A stretch of DNA of 64,000 bases from Lottia gigantea (Eukaryota; Mollusca; Gastropoda; Lottiidae): the NCBI RefSeq assembly GCF_000327385.1, contig NW_008710566.1, forward strand, positions 555,412 to 619,411, given 5' to 3'. The notes under the pieces were generated by a model that had not been told where the DNA came from, searched no databases, and saw only the letters and a program-made list of their open reading frames with translations. Both the position numbers and the translations under genes were made by a program. Positions 50,560-61,099 of this stretch are shown piece by piece; position 1 is the stretch's first letter; each line of letters starts with the position of its first letter.

Positions 50560-51605
50560 AGAACATGTTGAAAAGTAGCGTGTCAAGATTATGATGAAAA
50601 CCACGAATCAAGAACATGTTGAAAAGTAGCGTGTCAAGATTATTATGAAAACCACGAATCAAGAACATGTTGAAAAGTAGCGTGTCAAGATTATGATGAA
50701 AACCAAGAATCAAGAACATGATGAAAAGTAGCGTGTCAAGATTATGATGAAAACCAAGAATCAAGAACATGATGAAAAGTGACCTGTCAAGATTATGATG
50801 AAAACCAAGTATCAAGAACATGTTGAAAAGTGGTGTGTCAAGATTATGGTGAAAACCACGTATCAAGAACATGTTGAAAAGTGGCGTGTCAAGATTATGA
50901 TGAAAACCAAGTATCAAGAACATGTTGAAACGTAGCGTGTCAAGATTATGATGAAAACCAAGTATCAAGAACATGTTGAAAAGTGGCGTGTCAAGATTAT
51001 GATGAAAACCAAGTATCAAGAACATGTTGACAAGTGGCGTGTCAAGATTATGATGAAAACCAAGAATCAAGAACATGTTGAAAACCAAGTATCAAGAACA
51101 TGTTGAAATGTAGCGGGTCAGGATTATGATGAAAACCAAGTATCAAGAACATGTTGAAAAGTGGCGTGACAAGATTATTATGAAAACCAAGTATCAAGAA
51201 CATGTTGAAAAGTAATGTGTCAAGATTATGATGAAAACCAAGTATCAAGAACATGTTGAAAAGTAGCGTGTCAAGATTATGATGAAAACCAAGTATCAAG
51301 AACATGTTGAAAAGTAGCGTGTCAAGATTATGATGAAAACCAAGTATCAAGAACATGTTGAAAAGTAGCGTGTCAAGAACATGATGAAAACTAGCAGGGG
51401 GCGTATCTAGAACATGTTGAAACGTAGCGTGTCAAGATTATGATGAAAACCAAGTATCAAGAACATGTTGAAAAGTAGCGTGTCAAGAACATGATGAAAA
51501 CCAAGTATCTAGAACATGTTGAAAAGTAGCGTGTCAAGATTATGATGAAAACCAAGTATCAAGAACATGTTGAAAAGTGGCGTGTCAAGAACATGATGAA
51601 AACTA
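50560..51605. repeat. 51-bp minisatellite between the two MRH genes (about 20 copies)
   Basis: The unit reads AGAACATGTTGAAAAGTAGC, then GTGTCAAGATTATGATGAAA and ACCAAGTATCA, 51 bases. Variants include GTGGCGTG for GTAGCGTG and CACGAATC for AAGTATC. The last units lose the ATTATG block and are mixed with CTAGCAGGGGGCGTATCTAG, the end sequence of the neighbouring TIR-like repeat. The length of 17 codons opens long frames by chance on the minus strand. Confidence 0.95.
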
Positions 51606-51965
51606 GCAGCGGCGTATCAAGAAGGTGTCTGAGGCGGGAAGAGCCAGAAATAAGAGCTGGTGTCTCTCCGAGGCGAGGCCCCCAAGAGCTAATGTGTTGC
51701 AGGTGGCCTGAGATGAATTTTGCCCATTTAGAGGACTTAATTTTCACTTCAAAAAAAGACCTTTCACAGACAAGAATATGATTAGAACATGCATCTTCAG
51801 GACACAATGAGAACAAAGCCACGTTTTGCTATAAAGTAAAACACTCGCAACCGGTTTCTCTTTTAGAGCCCCCGAGGCCTGGTTGAATTACATGATTGTT
51901 GAGAACTAAGTGTAGTGGAGGGCATCAGAGCACTCAATGAAATCCTCCAATGCGCCCCTGACTCA
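51590..51965. mobile_element. TIR-like repeat joined to the 51-bp array
   Basis: Begins near GCAGCGGCGTATCAAGAAGG and ends with AATGCGCCCCTGACTC, a reversed GGGGCGCATT end. Blocks TCTCTCCGAGGCGAGGCCCC, GGCCTGAGATGAATTTTG and ACTTCAAAAAAAGACCTTTC match the element at 46655-46920. No protein is encoded. Confidence 0.6.
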
Positions 51966-52146
51966 GTGTATACTCACAATACAAAAGATGTGAATCTAAA
52001 GGTCCCTGTCCTATCTTACATGTTAATTATATATTTATCAATACTGTAAGTATGAAATAGGTAAAATCACTCGTTATCTTCACATGATCGTTTTCTGATA
52101 GCAGCTCGACATCATTTCACGTGATACCTTTTGTCCACATCTCAAA

Positions 52147-55100
52147 ATGGAGTCGGATTTGAAATCTCTTTTTCTCTGTAGTTTTTCTCTGTTATTTTTA
52201 ATGTTGGTGAATGCCGATGATCCAACTGATGTCTGCACTCAAATTAATTCCTGTTCGTGTCAGAATTCTAAAGGAGTGATAGATTTGAGTCCGTTAGCTC
52301 TCTCTGGAGGAGACCCTAAGTAAGTTACCGTTTTTTTCTAACAATTTACGCCCTTAGCTCTTGAGAGGCTAGGCTCAATGCTTTGGACAATATATGAACA
52401 TCGGGTTTAGGTGTACGAGGCAGGGAGAAGGTTAAAGGAAGAGGAAGTTAGTTCGGCGAGGGGTTGGGGGTGGTCTTCTGTGGTAGTATCAACTCCCTAT
52501 CAGATTTTTCCTGCAATTTGTAAAAACATTGGAGACGTTCAGGCAGTTTCAGGCAACAATCAGAAGACAATCATTCTCGACTTTCATCATTCGAAAACTT
52601 GACTGTGGCCTCTATATGTAGTTGGCATACTCTCTAAGACATAAAATCTTGCCCATGCCTTACTTGCACTCCCCATCTCAGTTGTCTTTGGATTTGAATA
52701 TGTGAATTGCTATTACAGGTTTAAAGATCAGCAGGATTCATCCGGAAATTATTATTACTCCTGGAACCCCTGTAACCCATTTACAGAAGACCCAACCTCA
52801 TGTTCCGGTGTTATGGTAAGCAAAAGCAGTATGAGCATGCAATTCTTGTGGTTGGGGTGGGGGTGTTAACACAGTGCTCTATCGTCTTTATTGGTTTAAG
52901 AGACACGACAGTGTTTGCTTGAAAAGCTGATACAGCCTAATTATTGGCTATCCACATCGCTTTTTAGATTTTAATTGCATTGAAGTTGAACGTCGGATAT
53001 TGATTCTGATAAGTGACATTGAGAGCTGAAATTGAAATCTAAATTGTCATTTTGCATGGACATTATGATAATGAATTACTCTCCCTGAAAAAAAAATTAA
53101 CCGTAAAAATAGCTAATAGAGCTAGTATGTAGATTGTAAAATATGTAGACACAGCTTTATGGAAAAACAATCACTGGTTAAAATTTTATGCTACGTTTTG
53201 TCGTGTTTCCCCCGTCGCCCTCAACATAATGATAAGAGGTGATGGGAAAATTATATATTATACATATGGAATAACAATCATGTGCCTGAGGACGACGGGG
53301 GAAATACGTCGAAACGTTGCATGAAACTTTAACCAATGATTGTTGTTCCATAAAGCTGTGTCTATATAGCTATTTTAATTGTTAATAGGCCAACTTTTAT
53401 TGTTAGCAAATTGCATTAAATCACATAATCTCAACTTGTCACTCTTAACTGGGTTCAATCCTTGCTAAGCACCAACCTAGTAAGTAGCCATTTTTTTAGC
53501 ATTCCCGTGACCGCATGCTTAATACAAGTTTGACTGTACCTTAATTTTCAGGGTTGCCAAACGGATATGACCAACTATTTCAGCTTGGGTACACCGGATA
53601 GTGCTAAATTTACTACCGACACATCAAAGGGGCTGATATTGCAGTATTCTGCCACCACCGACGCCACGAGGTAAGTCACTCTAAAGAAAAGGTCAAATAG
53701 GAATTATTTGAATTACTTAAATGTTACTTACTACTTTGCTTACTCCAATTCGGCTAATGAAGATGGGAAGTGTGCAATGAGCGAAATATAGCTGGCAATC
53801 TACTCAAAGAACATATTATCTTGAGCTGTATTTAAACCGATTTAATTTATATTGAGTGAAGTAACCCACAGAAAATGAGGAAACAAGATAATGTACTTTT
53901 ATGTTGTGCGGACACACGAACAGTCTTTGTCGCCGATTTTTGTCGCCAACGCGAATCTTGAGTAAAATCTCACGTGTGCCCGAGCTTCCACGATATGATT
54001 ATCGCGTTGTCGACAGGATTTATAATATCAAACCAGACAGAATGTCATCAACCAATCAGATTCCTTTTCCTTCCTATGCATAATCCGCATGTGATTATCG
54101 ATAGTGGAAAACGACCGAATGGGGTTTTTTTTTGTCTCCGCGTGTGCGCGCAGCCGGTCGGCGAAACTCATAACAAGACTCAAGTGGGCGACAACAATCG
54201 CCGACCAAGACCGTTCGTTTACCCGCGCCATTAGCATTAAACTTTTAAAAAAACTGACAGTGTTGTAATATTTCAGGACGCTGGATGTCATATTGAAATG
54301 TGATGAAAGCAAAGAAGCCAGTTTGGCCGTGGCTGGTGAAAATCCTCCAGGGAGTGCAACTTATGTAAGTGCTACTCAGTTTATACTGCCTTGATCAAAG
54401 TATCTCAGTTGGTCTTTTCTACTTAAACGATCATGATATTGCTTCTTTCTAATTAATAATCAACGTATTCCAGCTTCAAAACGGGAATAGTTGCTCAACA
54501 ATATTTTAATCCTAATATTGGGAAGTGAGGTCAACACAACGTTCAGGTTCAGTTTCATTTATAAGAAAATCGATGCACACTTCCACTTTAATGGTATTTT
54601 TTGAATAATTGGAACATTTATTTTACAGGAAATGACGTTAACCAGTAAGTACGCATGCCCATCAGCTGGTGGAGGGCCGACCATTACTGTGGGTTTATCT
54701 ACTGGTTCATATATCACCATCATGTAAGTATTTGCGACTGGGGTTGTCAACTTTACATCTTTCAAAACCTTATCTATAACGGTTTATGACCTAGGCGAAT
54801 TATGACCTTGAACTGATGATCAAAACCTAGTTTTAATACTTGTGATCTCTAAAACTTGTGGCCTAGTGTTCGACCTTATATTTGTGACCTGTGACTGAAA
54901 CTCATCGCCTTCTGATTTGTGACCAACATTAATTTGGCCAAATACTCGTGACCTAGGCGTAATTCTTTTGAATTAATTTAGGCGTAAATCTATCAGTACT
55001 GTAATATTTCTAATCCAGACCTTATGATTGGGACTATAGACTAATTAATACTTGCTTCAACAGAAACGTCTTAATTTAATCCTTTTTTCAGATTTTTCGC

Positions 55101-55780
55101 AGTATTTGTAGTATACTTCATTGCTGGGGTACTCTTTCAAAAATTTGCTCGACACGCCAGTGGAAAGGAAATTACGCCAAATTTATCTTTCTGGTCGGCG
55201 TTACCCGGATTAATAAAGGTAGGCTAAGGGAAGTTGTATTCCTTTCTGTTAACTAGTAAAGTGAATAATATTTCTTTATAATTTCTATTGTATGCCTTTA
55301 AGACGAATTTGCTGTTACAGAAATCATTTAGATTTAGATATCCATTTAAAGTGATATTACGTCTTAGAATGAACATAAAATTTAGTTCTCAAGAATGGTC
55401 AATATGAGTATATATTCATCAGTGAACTTACCTGGTGTCATAAAGTTACAACAGAATCCCTGTAAAATCTAGAAAATTGGAAAATTCATAAAACTAAGTA
55501 ATTATTGAAAAACGCCTAATCATAATATTAAGCGTTTTTCAATAGTTAATTGCATTTTTATTAAGTTTTTTTGATTTATCGGAATATATTTATAAGAATC
55601 CTGTTATGTTATTTTTGACACCAGGTATATCTACTGATGAATATATGCTCTTAAGTTGACGAGCGTTTCTTCATATCCCTTTGAAAACGTATCAAATTGT
55701 GTCTGGGTTTTTATTTTCAGGACGGTGTATTATTTACAGTTAAATGTGGAAAAGGCAAAAGTTCATATGATAATATTTAA
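52147..55780 (+). CDS. Cation-dependent mannose-6-phosphate-receptor-like membrane protein
   Basis: Seven exons: 52147-52319, 52719-52815, 53552-53670, 54277-54364, 54629-54723, 55092-55218, 55721-55780 (TAA), 252 aa. Residues 1-27 are a signal peptide. Residues ~28-170 form a cysteine-containing MRH/ATG27-like luminal domain (CSCQNSKGVIDLSPL, NYYYSWNPCNPF, CSGVMGCQTD, ILKCDESKE, YEMTLTSKYACP). One transmembrane segment lies at ~184-206 (YITIMIFFAVFVVYFIAGVL). The 46-residue cytosolic tail has NLSFWSALPGLIKDGVLF, which resembles the FWQDLGNLVADGCDF tail of human M6PR, and ends in YDNI, a Y-x-x-hydrophobic sorting motif. This points to cycling between Golgi, endosome and surface. The ligand-binding Arg of M6PR seems replaced (KCDES where M6PR has SCNR), so the ligand may not be mannose-6-phosphate. 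It is the paralogue of the gene at 47750-49581. Confidence 0.88.
53106..53381. mobile_element. MITE-like element with ~80-bp inverted ends, in an MRH gene intron
   Basis: The left arm TAGACACAGCTTTATGGAAA, then CACTGGTTAAAATTTTATGC and GTTTCCCCCGTCGCCCTCA, is matched by the reverse complement of the right arm (TGAGGACGACGGGGGAAATA, then CGTCGAAACGTTGCATGAAA). Outer AAAATAGCTA ends pair too. A fragment TTTCCCCCGTCGCC also occurs near 50290. Confidence 0.85.
53907..54230. mobile_element. MITE-like element, ~50-bp inverted ends
   Basis: The left CGAACAGTCTTTGTCGCCGA, then TTTTTGTCGCC, pairs with the right GGCGACAACAATCGCCGACC and AAGACCGTTCG. The GC content is higher than in the flanking intron. 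It lies immediately upstream of the fourth exon of the second MRH gene. Confidence 0.75.
55400..55650. mobile_element. Long imperfect palindrome (foldback element)
   Basis: The arms are TATATTCATCAGTGAACTTA + CCTGGTGTCA and TGACACCAGG + TATATCTACTGATGAATATA. The inner arms ATTATTGAAAAACGCCTAAT and ATTAAGCGTTTTTCAATAGT lie at the centre. It sits in the last intron of the second MRH gene. Confidence 0.75.
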
Positions 55781-56927
55781 TGTTATACAGTTTAGTCTAA
55801 ACATTGCTATAAATATCGTAGTTTTGAGGGGTTTATTTGCAAGTCCATTTATATGGAAGGCCGCAAGGGACAATTTCTCACACTTGTTTCAGATTCGTAT
55901 TGCAGTCATCTGATTGGTTATTGTCCAAATGGTCCATTGTATTGTCTAATCAGATTACTGTATTTCTTTCAGTTTTCTGATTGGTTAATAAGCCTATTTA
56001 ACTTTTTAAATTTATTAACCAATCAGATTGCTGATTTTCACATTTGTGAGATACGCAGCGGGTTGTGATTGGTCTAAAACTCTTTAACACCTTTCAATAC
56101 CTAAGGTAATACAGTTCGATTTTTGTAGCATTTTCAATATTATCGTTGTAAAAAGTTTGAAACTTTTAACCCCAATTAATTTAAAAATATGTACATATTT
56201 ATAGATTCTTAATTTATCAGTTTTGTTAGAAATAAACATAATTTTGGTTATAGAAATTTGCACACATTTAGACATTTGCCGATATTCTGCTCTTATAATC
56301 CATATAGACTGAAAACGTCAAGTAGCTAACTTTGCCATATTAACCGATTTGGCTCATGTTTTGGGTTTTTCCTACTAATTAGACCCCAGGGACTCGGAAA
56401 AACACTTAAAACCCAATTAAAAACAATTAGAGAAAAAAATACAAAAATTTTAGTTACAAGGGACGACTGCACGAAATGTGATTATACTCAAATAAATTTT
56501 TATTTTGAAAAGTTACAAAGCTACAAAGCCGAAATTTTGCACACATATCTACGTGGGTTAGCTAGACATTTAGAAGAAAAAACAGAACATATGCTCGATC
56601 TCCCAGAGACCTTGTTGAAGGTCTATCTGATGAATAGTAACATGTTACCTTTCAACCTTGAACCTCTCAAAGAAACATTGCATTAGGGGATTTAATTCAT
56701 GATGGAGAGGGGTTGATGATATATTGATTTGGTAGCTCTGCAAAATCATTCATTTGGTGATTTAGGCATTTGATCAATTATGACATTCCATTGCTATATG
56801 GAAGACATTAGCTGAATATTCTTGCTCATGACTCATTGATTTCATTTATTTACTCATACACTTTAAGTTCCTATTTCAGAAAGTTCTATCAGTCCAAGGG
56901 TCTTTTTCGGAAAACGTTTACGAAGAT
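55781..56927. other. Intergenic, CCAATCAGA repeats, no gene
   Basis: Several CTGATTGGTTA / TAACCAATCAGA motifs lie in both orientations at 55905-56065 and could pair with each other. Nothing else is supported. Confidence 0.5.
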
Positions 56928-56928
56928 A

Positions 56929-57228
56929 AAATCCAGATTTGAAAATGAAATGAAATGAATGGAGTTTTACGTCCTACTTTTCTGCACCATGTGGGCTAAT
57001 GAAGACGGGCAATGCTATGCAGGGTGCGATGAGGGAAATTTTGCCAGGACAGCGGCATTAGCCTGCTCTTTTTCTATTTCCAACTGTCAAGGGATCTTTA
57101 ACGTGCACAGCCTGAAGCACAAGGGGCCTCGGTTTATTTCCAATCCGAACGACTAGACGCTTTTTCCATGTCAGCCCCTCTTACCTGCATCACTGACAGG
57201 GGGAAACCGAAATCCAGATTTGAAAATG
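56929..57228 (-). mobile_element. 5'-truncated SINE with perfect 19-bp target-site duplication
   Basis: The body lies between two identical copies of AAATCCAGATTTGAAAATG at 56929-56947 and 57210-57228. In minus orientation the element runs from the GGTTTCCCCCTGTCAGTGAT block to the ACGTAAAACTCCATTCATTT end and lacks the tRNA head. Truncation at the 5' end plus a target-site duplication is the mark of LINE-driven retroposition, and the perfect duplication indicates a recent insertion. Confidence 0.95.
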
Positions 57229-57681
57229 TGCAGTAATCTGATTGGATAATAAAACTATATATAATACTGATAAAAGTTTTCAAAGCCCCTGATGAAGAAT
57301 TTGTATCTGTAAATGTATCAGCACCATGAGATGACCTCTGGTCAGTTTTAATTACAAGATTTTTTTTTCATTGAAATATTTATGTATTTTTTCTTAATTT
57401 CATTCTTTTACAATACATTGATAACATTATAAAAACAAGATATAATTCATTAATAAGAAAGATTTAAACAAAAACAAATTACATTACTATAATATATATA
57501 CAAATTCATCCCAATATCACAATGATATTATCAGGGCATTATATCACTAGAAGTGGAGTATATCAATATTCACCATACATCCATGGTCTATTATCAAGAG
57601 ATAATCATTCATTATCAGTTCATCAGCTGAAATTATAAACAGATTTATCAAAATCTCATCCCTAGTTTTATATTCTGCGCC

Positions 57682-57954
57682 TTCAAAGCCCTTGAAGGGA
57701 GCTGCGGTGGCTCAGTGATTTAGACGCTTGCTCCCTAACCTGAAGGTCCAGGGTTCAATCCCGGCATAGGTCGAGATAATACCTTCGGATTTTTCAACCC
57801 GGTTTCCCCCTGTCAGTGATGCAGGTAAGAGGGCCTGACATGGAAAAAGAGTTTAGTCGTTCGGATAAGACAATAAACCGAGGCCTCGTATGCTACAGAC
57901 TGTGCACGTTAAACTCTGTTCATTTCATTTCATTTTTTTCAAAGTCCTTGAAGG
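57682..57954 (+). mobile_element. SINE with tRNA head, internal deletion and target-site duplication
   Basis: The head GGAGCTGCGGTGGCTCAGTG with A-box and B-box (GGTTCAATCCC) is present. The body is cut short after CTGTGCACGTTAAA, directly joined to a CATTTCATTTCA tail. Flanking repeats TTCAAAGCCCTTGAAGG (57682-57698) and TTCAAAGTCCTTGAAGG (57938-57954) differ at one base. It is about 240 bp, against ~365 bp for the full element. Confidence 0.92.
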
Positions 57955-57964
57955 AGTTCAGCAA

Positions 57965-58260
57965 TCAATCAAATTAAATTGCTGCATTTACAAATTCAGT
58001 GATACAAGAAAGGTGGCTATTGCAGGCAAGGTATGAGACAAATTTGTCATTGTGAAGATGGATTGGCAAGTAAACCTCCAACTTATCTACTTCTGATTTC
58101 AAACAAGCATCCAATATCGTGCAGTACGCAATGAGGTAAATATTGCCAGTACGCATTCGATTGAGAACAGTCATGGCATCTTCAACATTTACAGTTTGTA
58201 GCAAAAAGGGCTTCAATTGAGTCACTTCACTGAAAGGGAAACTAAATTTGAGATAAAAGT
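57965..58260. repeat. Repeat-related stretch downstream of BLOC1S1
   Basis: The first ~100 bases (AATTGCTGCATTTACAAATT, GATACAAGAAAGGTGGCTATT, GCAGGCAAGG) resemble 43800-43920. A 96-codon ORF on the minus strand overlaps it. The rest may be BLOC1S1 3'UTR. Confidence 0.45.
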
Positions 58261-60573
58261 TCACCTAGTTTTACGGTAGGCATATTCCAGGGCACTAGAA
58301 ATAGTCCTCATATCTGTTTCAATACTTCGAGCCCAGTTCTCCACATCACCAATTTCCTGTCATAAAATATTATATTCCTGATGACGGTGTGATAAACACA
58401 TTAAAAGTAATAAATATTCTAGAAGTATCCATCTTTAAATCTTATTTATCTATAACTTGTGCTCCTAATATGCCGTTAAAGGATTAAATATATTAACCCA
58501 TTATTACAATCACTCTGACTAAAGGGAGATAAATCTTGAAAAGTCAATTGTGGTCTGAAGCCACCAGGAGAAAAAGCTATAAGGAAATTCAAGAGGTTTT
58601 CTAACTTTGTAAATACTAATAGTTTCTATTTACTTTTGACAATAGTAGAAAATATTCAAATAAACATTATAATCTGGTCAATTGAATGTAGTTAGTACCT
58701 TTAAAGCTGTGTTGAAATCTTCTATAAGTTTCAGCCATTGGATGGTTTGTTTAGAGAACTGGCTGGCATTAGCTTGGAGTATTTTGGTCTCTGTATCTAG
58801 TTTCTTTTGATTCACGTAAGCCTGAGCAACTCTGAAAATTAATCAACAACAGTTCAGAACAGATGTTCGCCTTCTTGAATAGTTGAATCATATGCAATGT
58901 AGCACAAAGCAAGTAAACCTAGTCATTCTGTCAAATTTAAGATGTATTCCCATTTACAAATAACCCGTATCTACCACTCAGATTATCATTCAACGAATTA
59001 GACTCATTGAAACAAAATATTTTTTAGGTAGCTGACAAATACCACTCACATAAGGGCCTCCTTAACTGGCAACATATACAGTGACAAAGGTGGCATCAAG
59101 GAAGGTTATTAGCTTCAATGACTGGAAAATCAGTCTGCTGCATGAAGGGTGAGATGGCAGATATATTTCAAATGCTCCTGACTGGACCCTTCAGTCCAGA
59201 GCTGGTTACTTACCCAGAATTGAGATGATCAACCAAAACATGAGACAAAGCTGTTGAAGCAACTATTGCATCTTTCTTACGTTTTTCTGTAAAATAATGT
59301 GAGGCAAGAATTTACGAAAAATGTAAAAAAGTAGAATTACTGCATCAATCCTTGAGCATGTACATAAATGTATCATGTTATATCAAAAGATTAATCAATT
59401 TCTAAGTTAGATTTCAGGGACTACTTATTTCAGGACTGGTGCCATGGCTATATACAGTACAGTGGTGTAACCTATTTTCGTGGATATAAGGATTCAACAC
59501 CGAATTTCGTCAAAGTTAAAAAAACGAAAAAAAAAATTTATGTCTTAGATGTTTCCTCAGATATTCTACAAAATAATAAAATTGGTTTATTTCGATTTTC
59601 TTAATGAATCCTTCACTTTGACCCATATTTCATGAGCAACCAACTCGGGAACGGCGGCAGAATGCATCACCTATTTTCGTGTACAATGTTTTATCTATAA
59701 ATAAGTCTAGAAAAACACGTTGTATGGATACCGGGTGTAATAATTAACTTCTCTTAGTATTTATCTTTAATATCAATTCATTATAACTAGTGACAATTCC
59801 TTCAAAGAACCACGATTTAAAAAAAAAATAGTGACTGACAAAATAAGATATGTAGCGTGATTTATTGCTAAAAGTCACTGAAACAACATAAGAATATGGT
59901 CCACTTTGTGTTCCATAGAAATTTTCTGCTGACACGGAATCCGCTAGTTGATCACGAGACTTCATTCGTTGGACTACATTCTAGCAGACGACACTTGGAA
60001 TTCCGATTACGGCTAGGGATTATAAGGAAATTCGGCCGATAAAAAATGGTGACGTTTGGAAATAACTGAAATCCGCCATTTTGTATTTGTCAAAGTATAC
60101 ATTAATACATTTTACCTTGCTTGCAACTACTGGATTCATTCTACTAGCTGACATTGAAGAGAAAACCCATGTTTATTAAAACAAACTAATGCGGACGTCG
60201 CGCAAGGTAATTTTTCATGTAAATTATTAATCCTTTCCGGAAATCCACGAATAATAGGTTTCCACGAAATTAGGTTACTTGACTGTATATTATATAACAT
60301 GCAGTGTATATTTGTGTGTGTCTCTTTTCAACTAAAATCATACTAATGACTAACTAATTTTCACATAATTGATAGACTTATCTATTGCTCTGTGACCTAG
60401 GCCAGTGCTTTCATTGAGACTCGTCTCAATACACCCTAACGCAAAGTAAGGGCTGGGTGGGCGTGGTTCTGTCAAAAAATTAGGCCAACAACAGATACAA
60501 AAAAGCAAGCACCTTGAATTTCCTTCCTTGCCGTTTGACGCATTTGATGTTGTTTGACTAAGTTGGACAACAT
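58261..60573 (-). CDS. BLOC1S1: BLOC1S1 (BLOS1/GCN5L1), BLOC-1 and BORC subunit
   Basis: BLOC1S1 is a small helical subunit shared by BLOC-1 and BORC, complexes for lysosome-related organelle formation and lysosome positioning; it is also reported to promote mitochondrial protein acetylation. Four exons on the minus strand: 60573-60513, 59286-59214, 58831-58699 and 58356-58261 (TGA), 363 bases and 120 aa, close to the 125-aa human form. The start [10 protein letters not shown] aligns with human MLSRLLKEHQ. Further matches to human are [49 protein letters not shown] and [10 protein letters not shown]. Splice borders are all GT/AG and keep the frame. The first intron contains a TIR element. The start codon is 526 bases from the divergent integrin alpha start. 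Confidence 0.97.
59453..60287. mobile_element. Non-autonomous Tc1/mariner-like element in BLOC1S1 intron 1
   Basis: Inverted ends TACAGTACAGTGGTGTAACC + TATTTTCGTGG and CCACGAAATTAGGTTACTTG + ACTGTA are flanked on both sides by TA, the target duplication expected for the Tc1/mariner group. It is about 835 bp with no transposase ORF. An extra internal copy of the CCACGAATAATAGG block lies next to the right end. Confidence 0.75.
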
Positions 60574-60637
60574 TTTGCGTTTGTTGAATTTGACTCACGC
60601 CTACTGATCGACAATCGCTAATCGTCTAAACAATGGA

Positions 60638-60901
60638 TCATTTCAATGTAATCATCATTTGACTCATTTCTGTTGTCATTTTTCTATTGCCGGAAACCAA
60701 AACCTGATTAACCAGCCCTTCCCACTCTTCAGTATTTAATGCTTTGACAATCGAGACTAAACAGGTGCCCGTTGAAATCTCGCCTTTTCCCGTCTCCTGC
60801 GTCTGCGAAATTTTTCGATGCAGATCTTGATGTGCTTCATTGTTGTAAATTATTAGGTTTTTTCTTCCGCGTAAAGAAATAGTTTTATTACTTTTGTCCA
60901 T
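60638..60901 (-). CDS. Small ORF (87 aa) just upstream of BLOC1S1, function unknown
   Basis: The ORF starts at 60901 with a favourable context (AAAATGG) and stops at 60638, 64 bases before the BLOC1S1 start codon on the same strand. The product is polar (MDKSNKTISLRGRKNLIIYN, KALNTEEWEGLVNQVLVSGN), with balanced composition and no low complexity, unlike chance ORFs in this AT-rich DNA. I recognise no family. It could be the first cistron of a two-cistron mRNA, an upstream ORF, or a separate gene. Conservation in related species would decide. Confidence 0.4.
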   Translation of the reverse strand: MDKSNKTISLRGRKNLIIYNNEAHQDLHRKISQTQETGKGEISTGTCLVSIVKALNTEEWEGLVNQVLVSGNRKMTTEMSQMMITLK

Positions 60902-61099
60902 TTTCTAACTTTCAAGATAGATATTTTGAAAATGTAACAGAAAATTTTTAAAATCATTCATTGTTTTTGGAATAAGATATTTTTTGGCGAAACATTTTAA
61001 CAATTTGTAGAAAGAATAAAATCTTGATACGTTGATAGACAATTTACTTTAGGTACCGATTGGTTTCTTATTATCTCGTACAAGATAATCCCATTCGGC

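Noticed and set aside
50528-51356. Minus-strand frames encoding 17-residue repeats (MFLILGFHHNLDT)
   Set aside because: They come from the 51-bp minisatellite. The frame stays open because 51 is divisible by three.
57974-58264. 96-codon minus-strand ORF after BLOC1S1
   Set aside because: It overlaps the BLOC1S1 stop codon and 3'UTR, and about 100 bases of it belong to a dispersed repeat; there is no recognisable domain.
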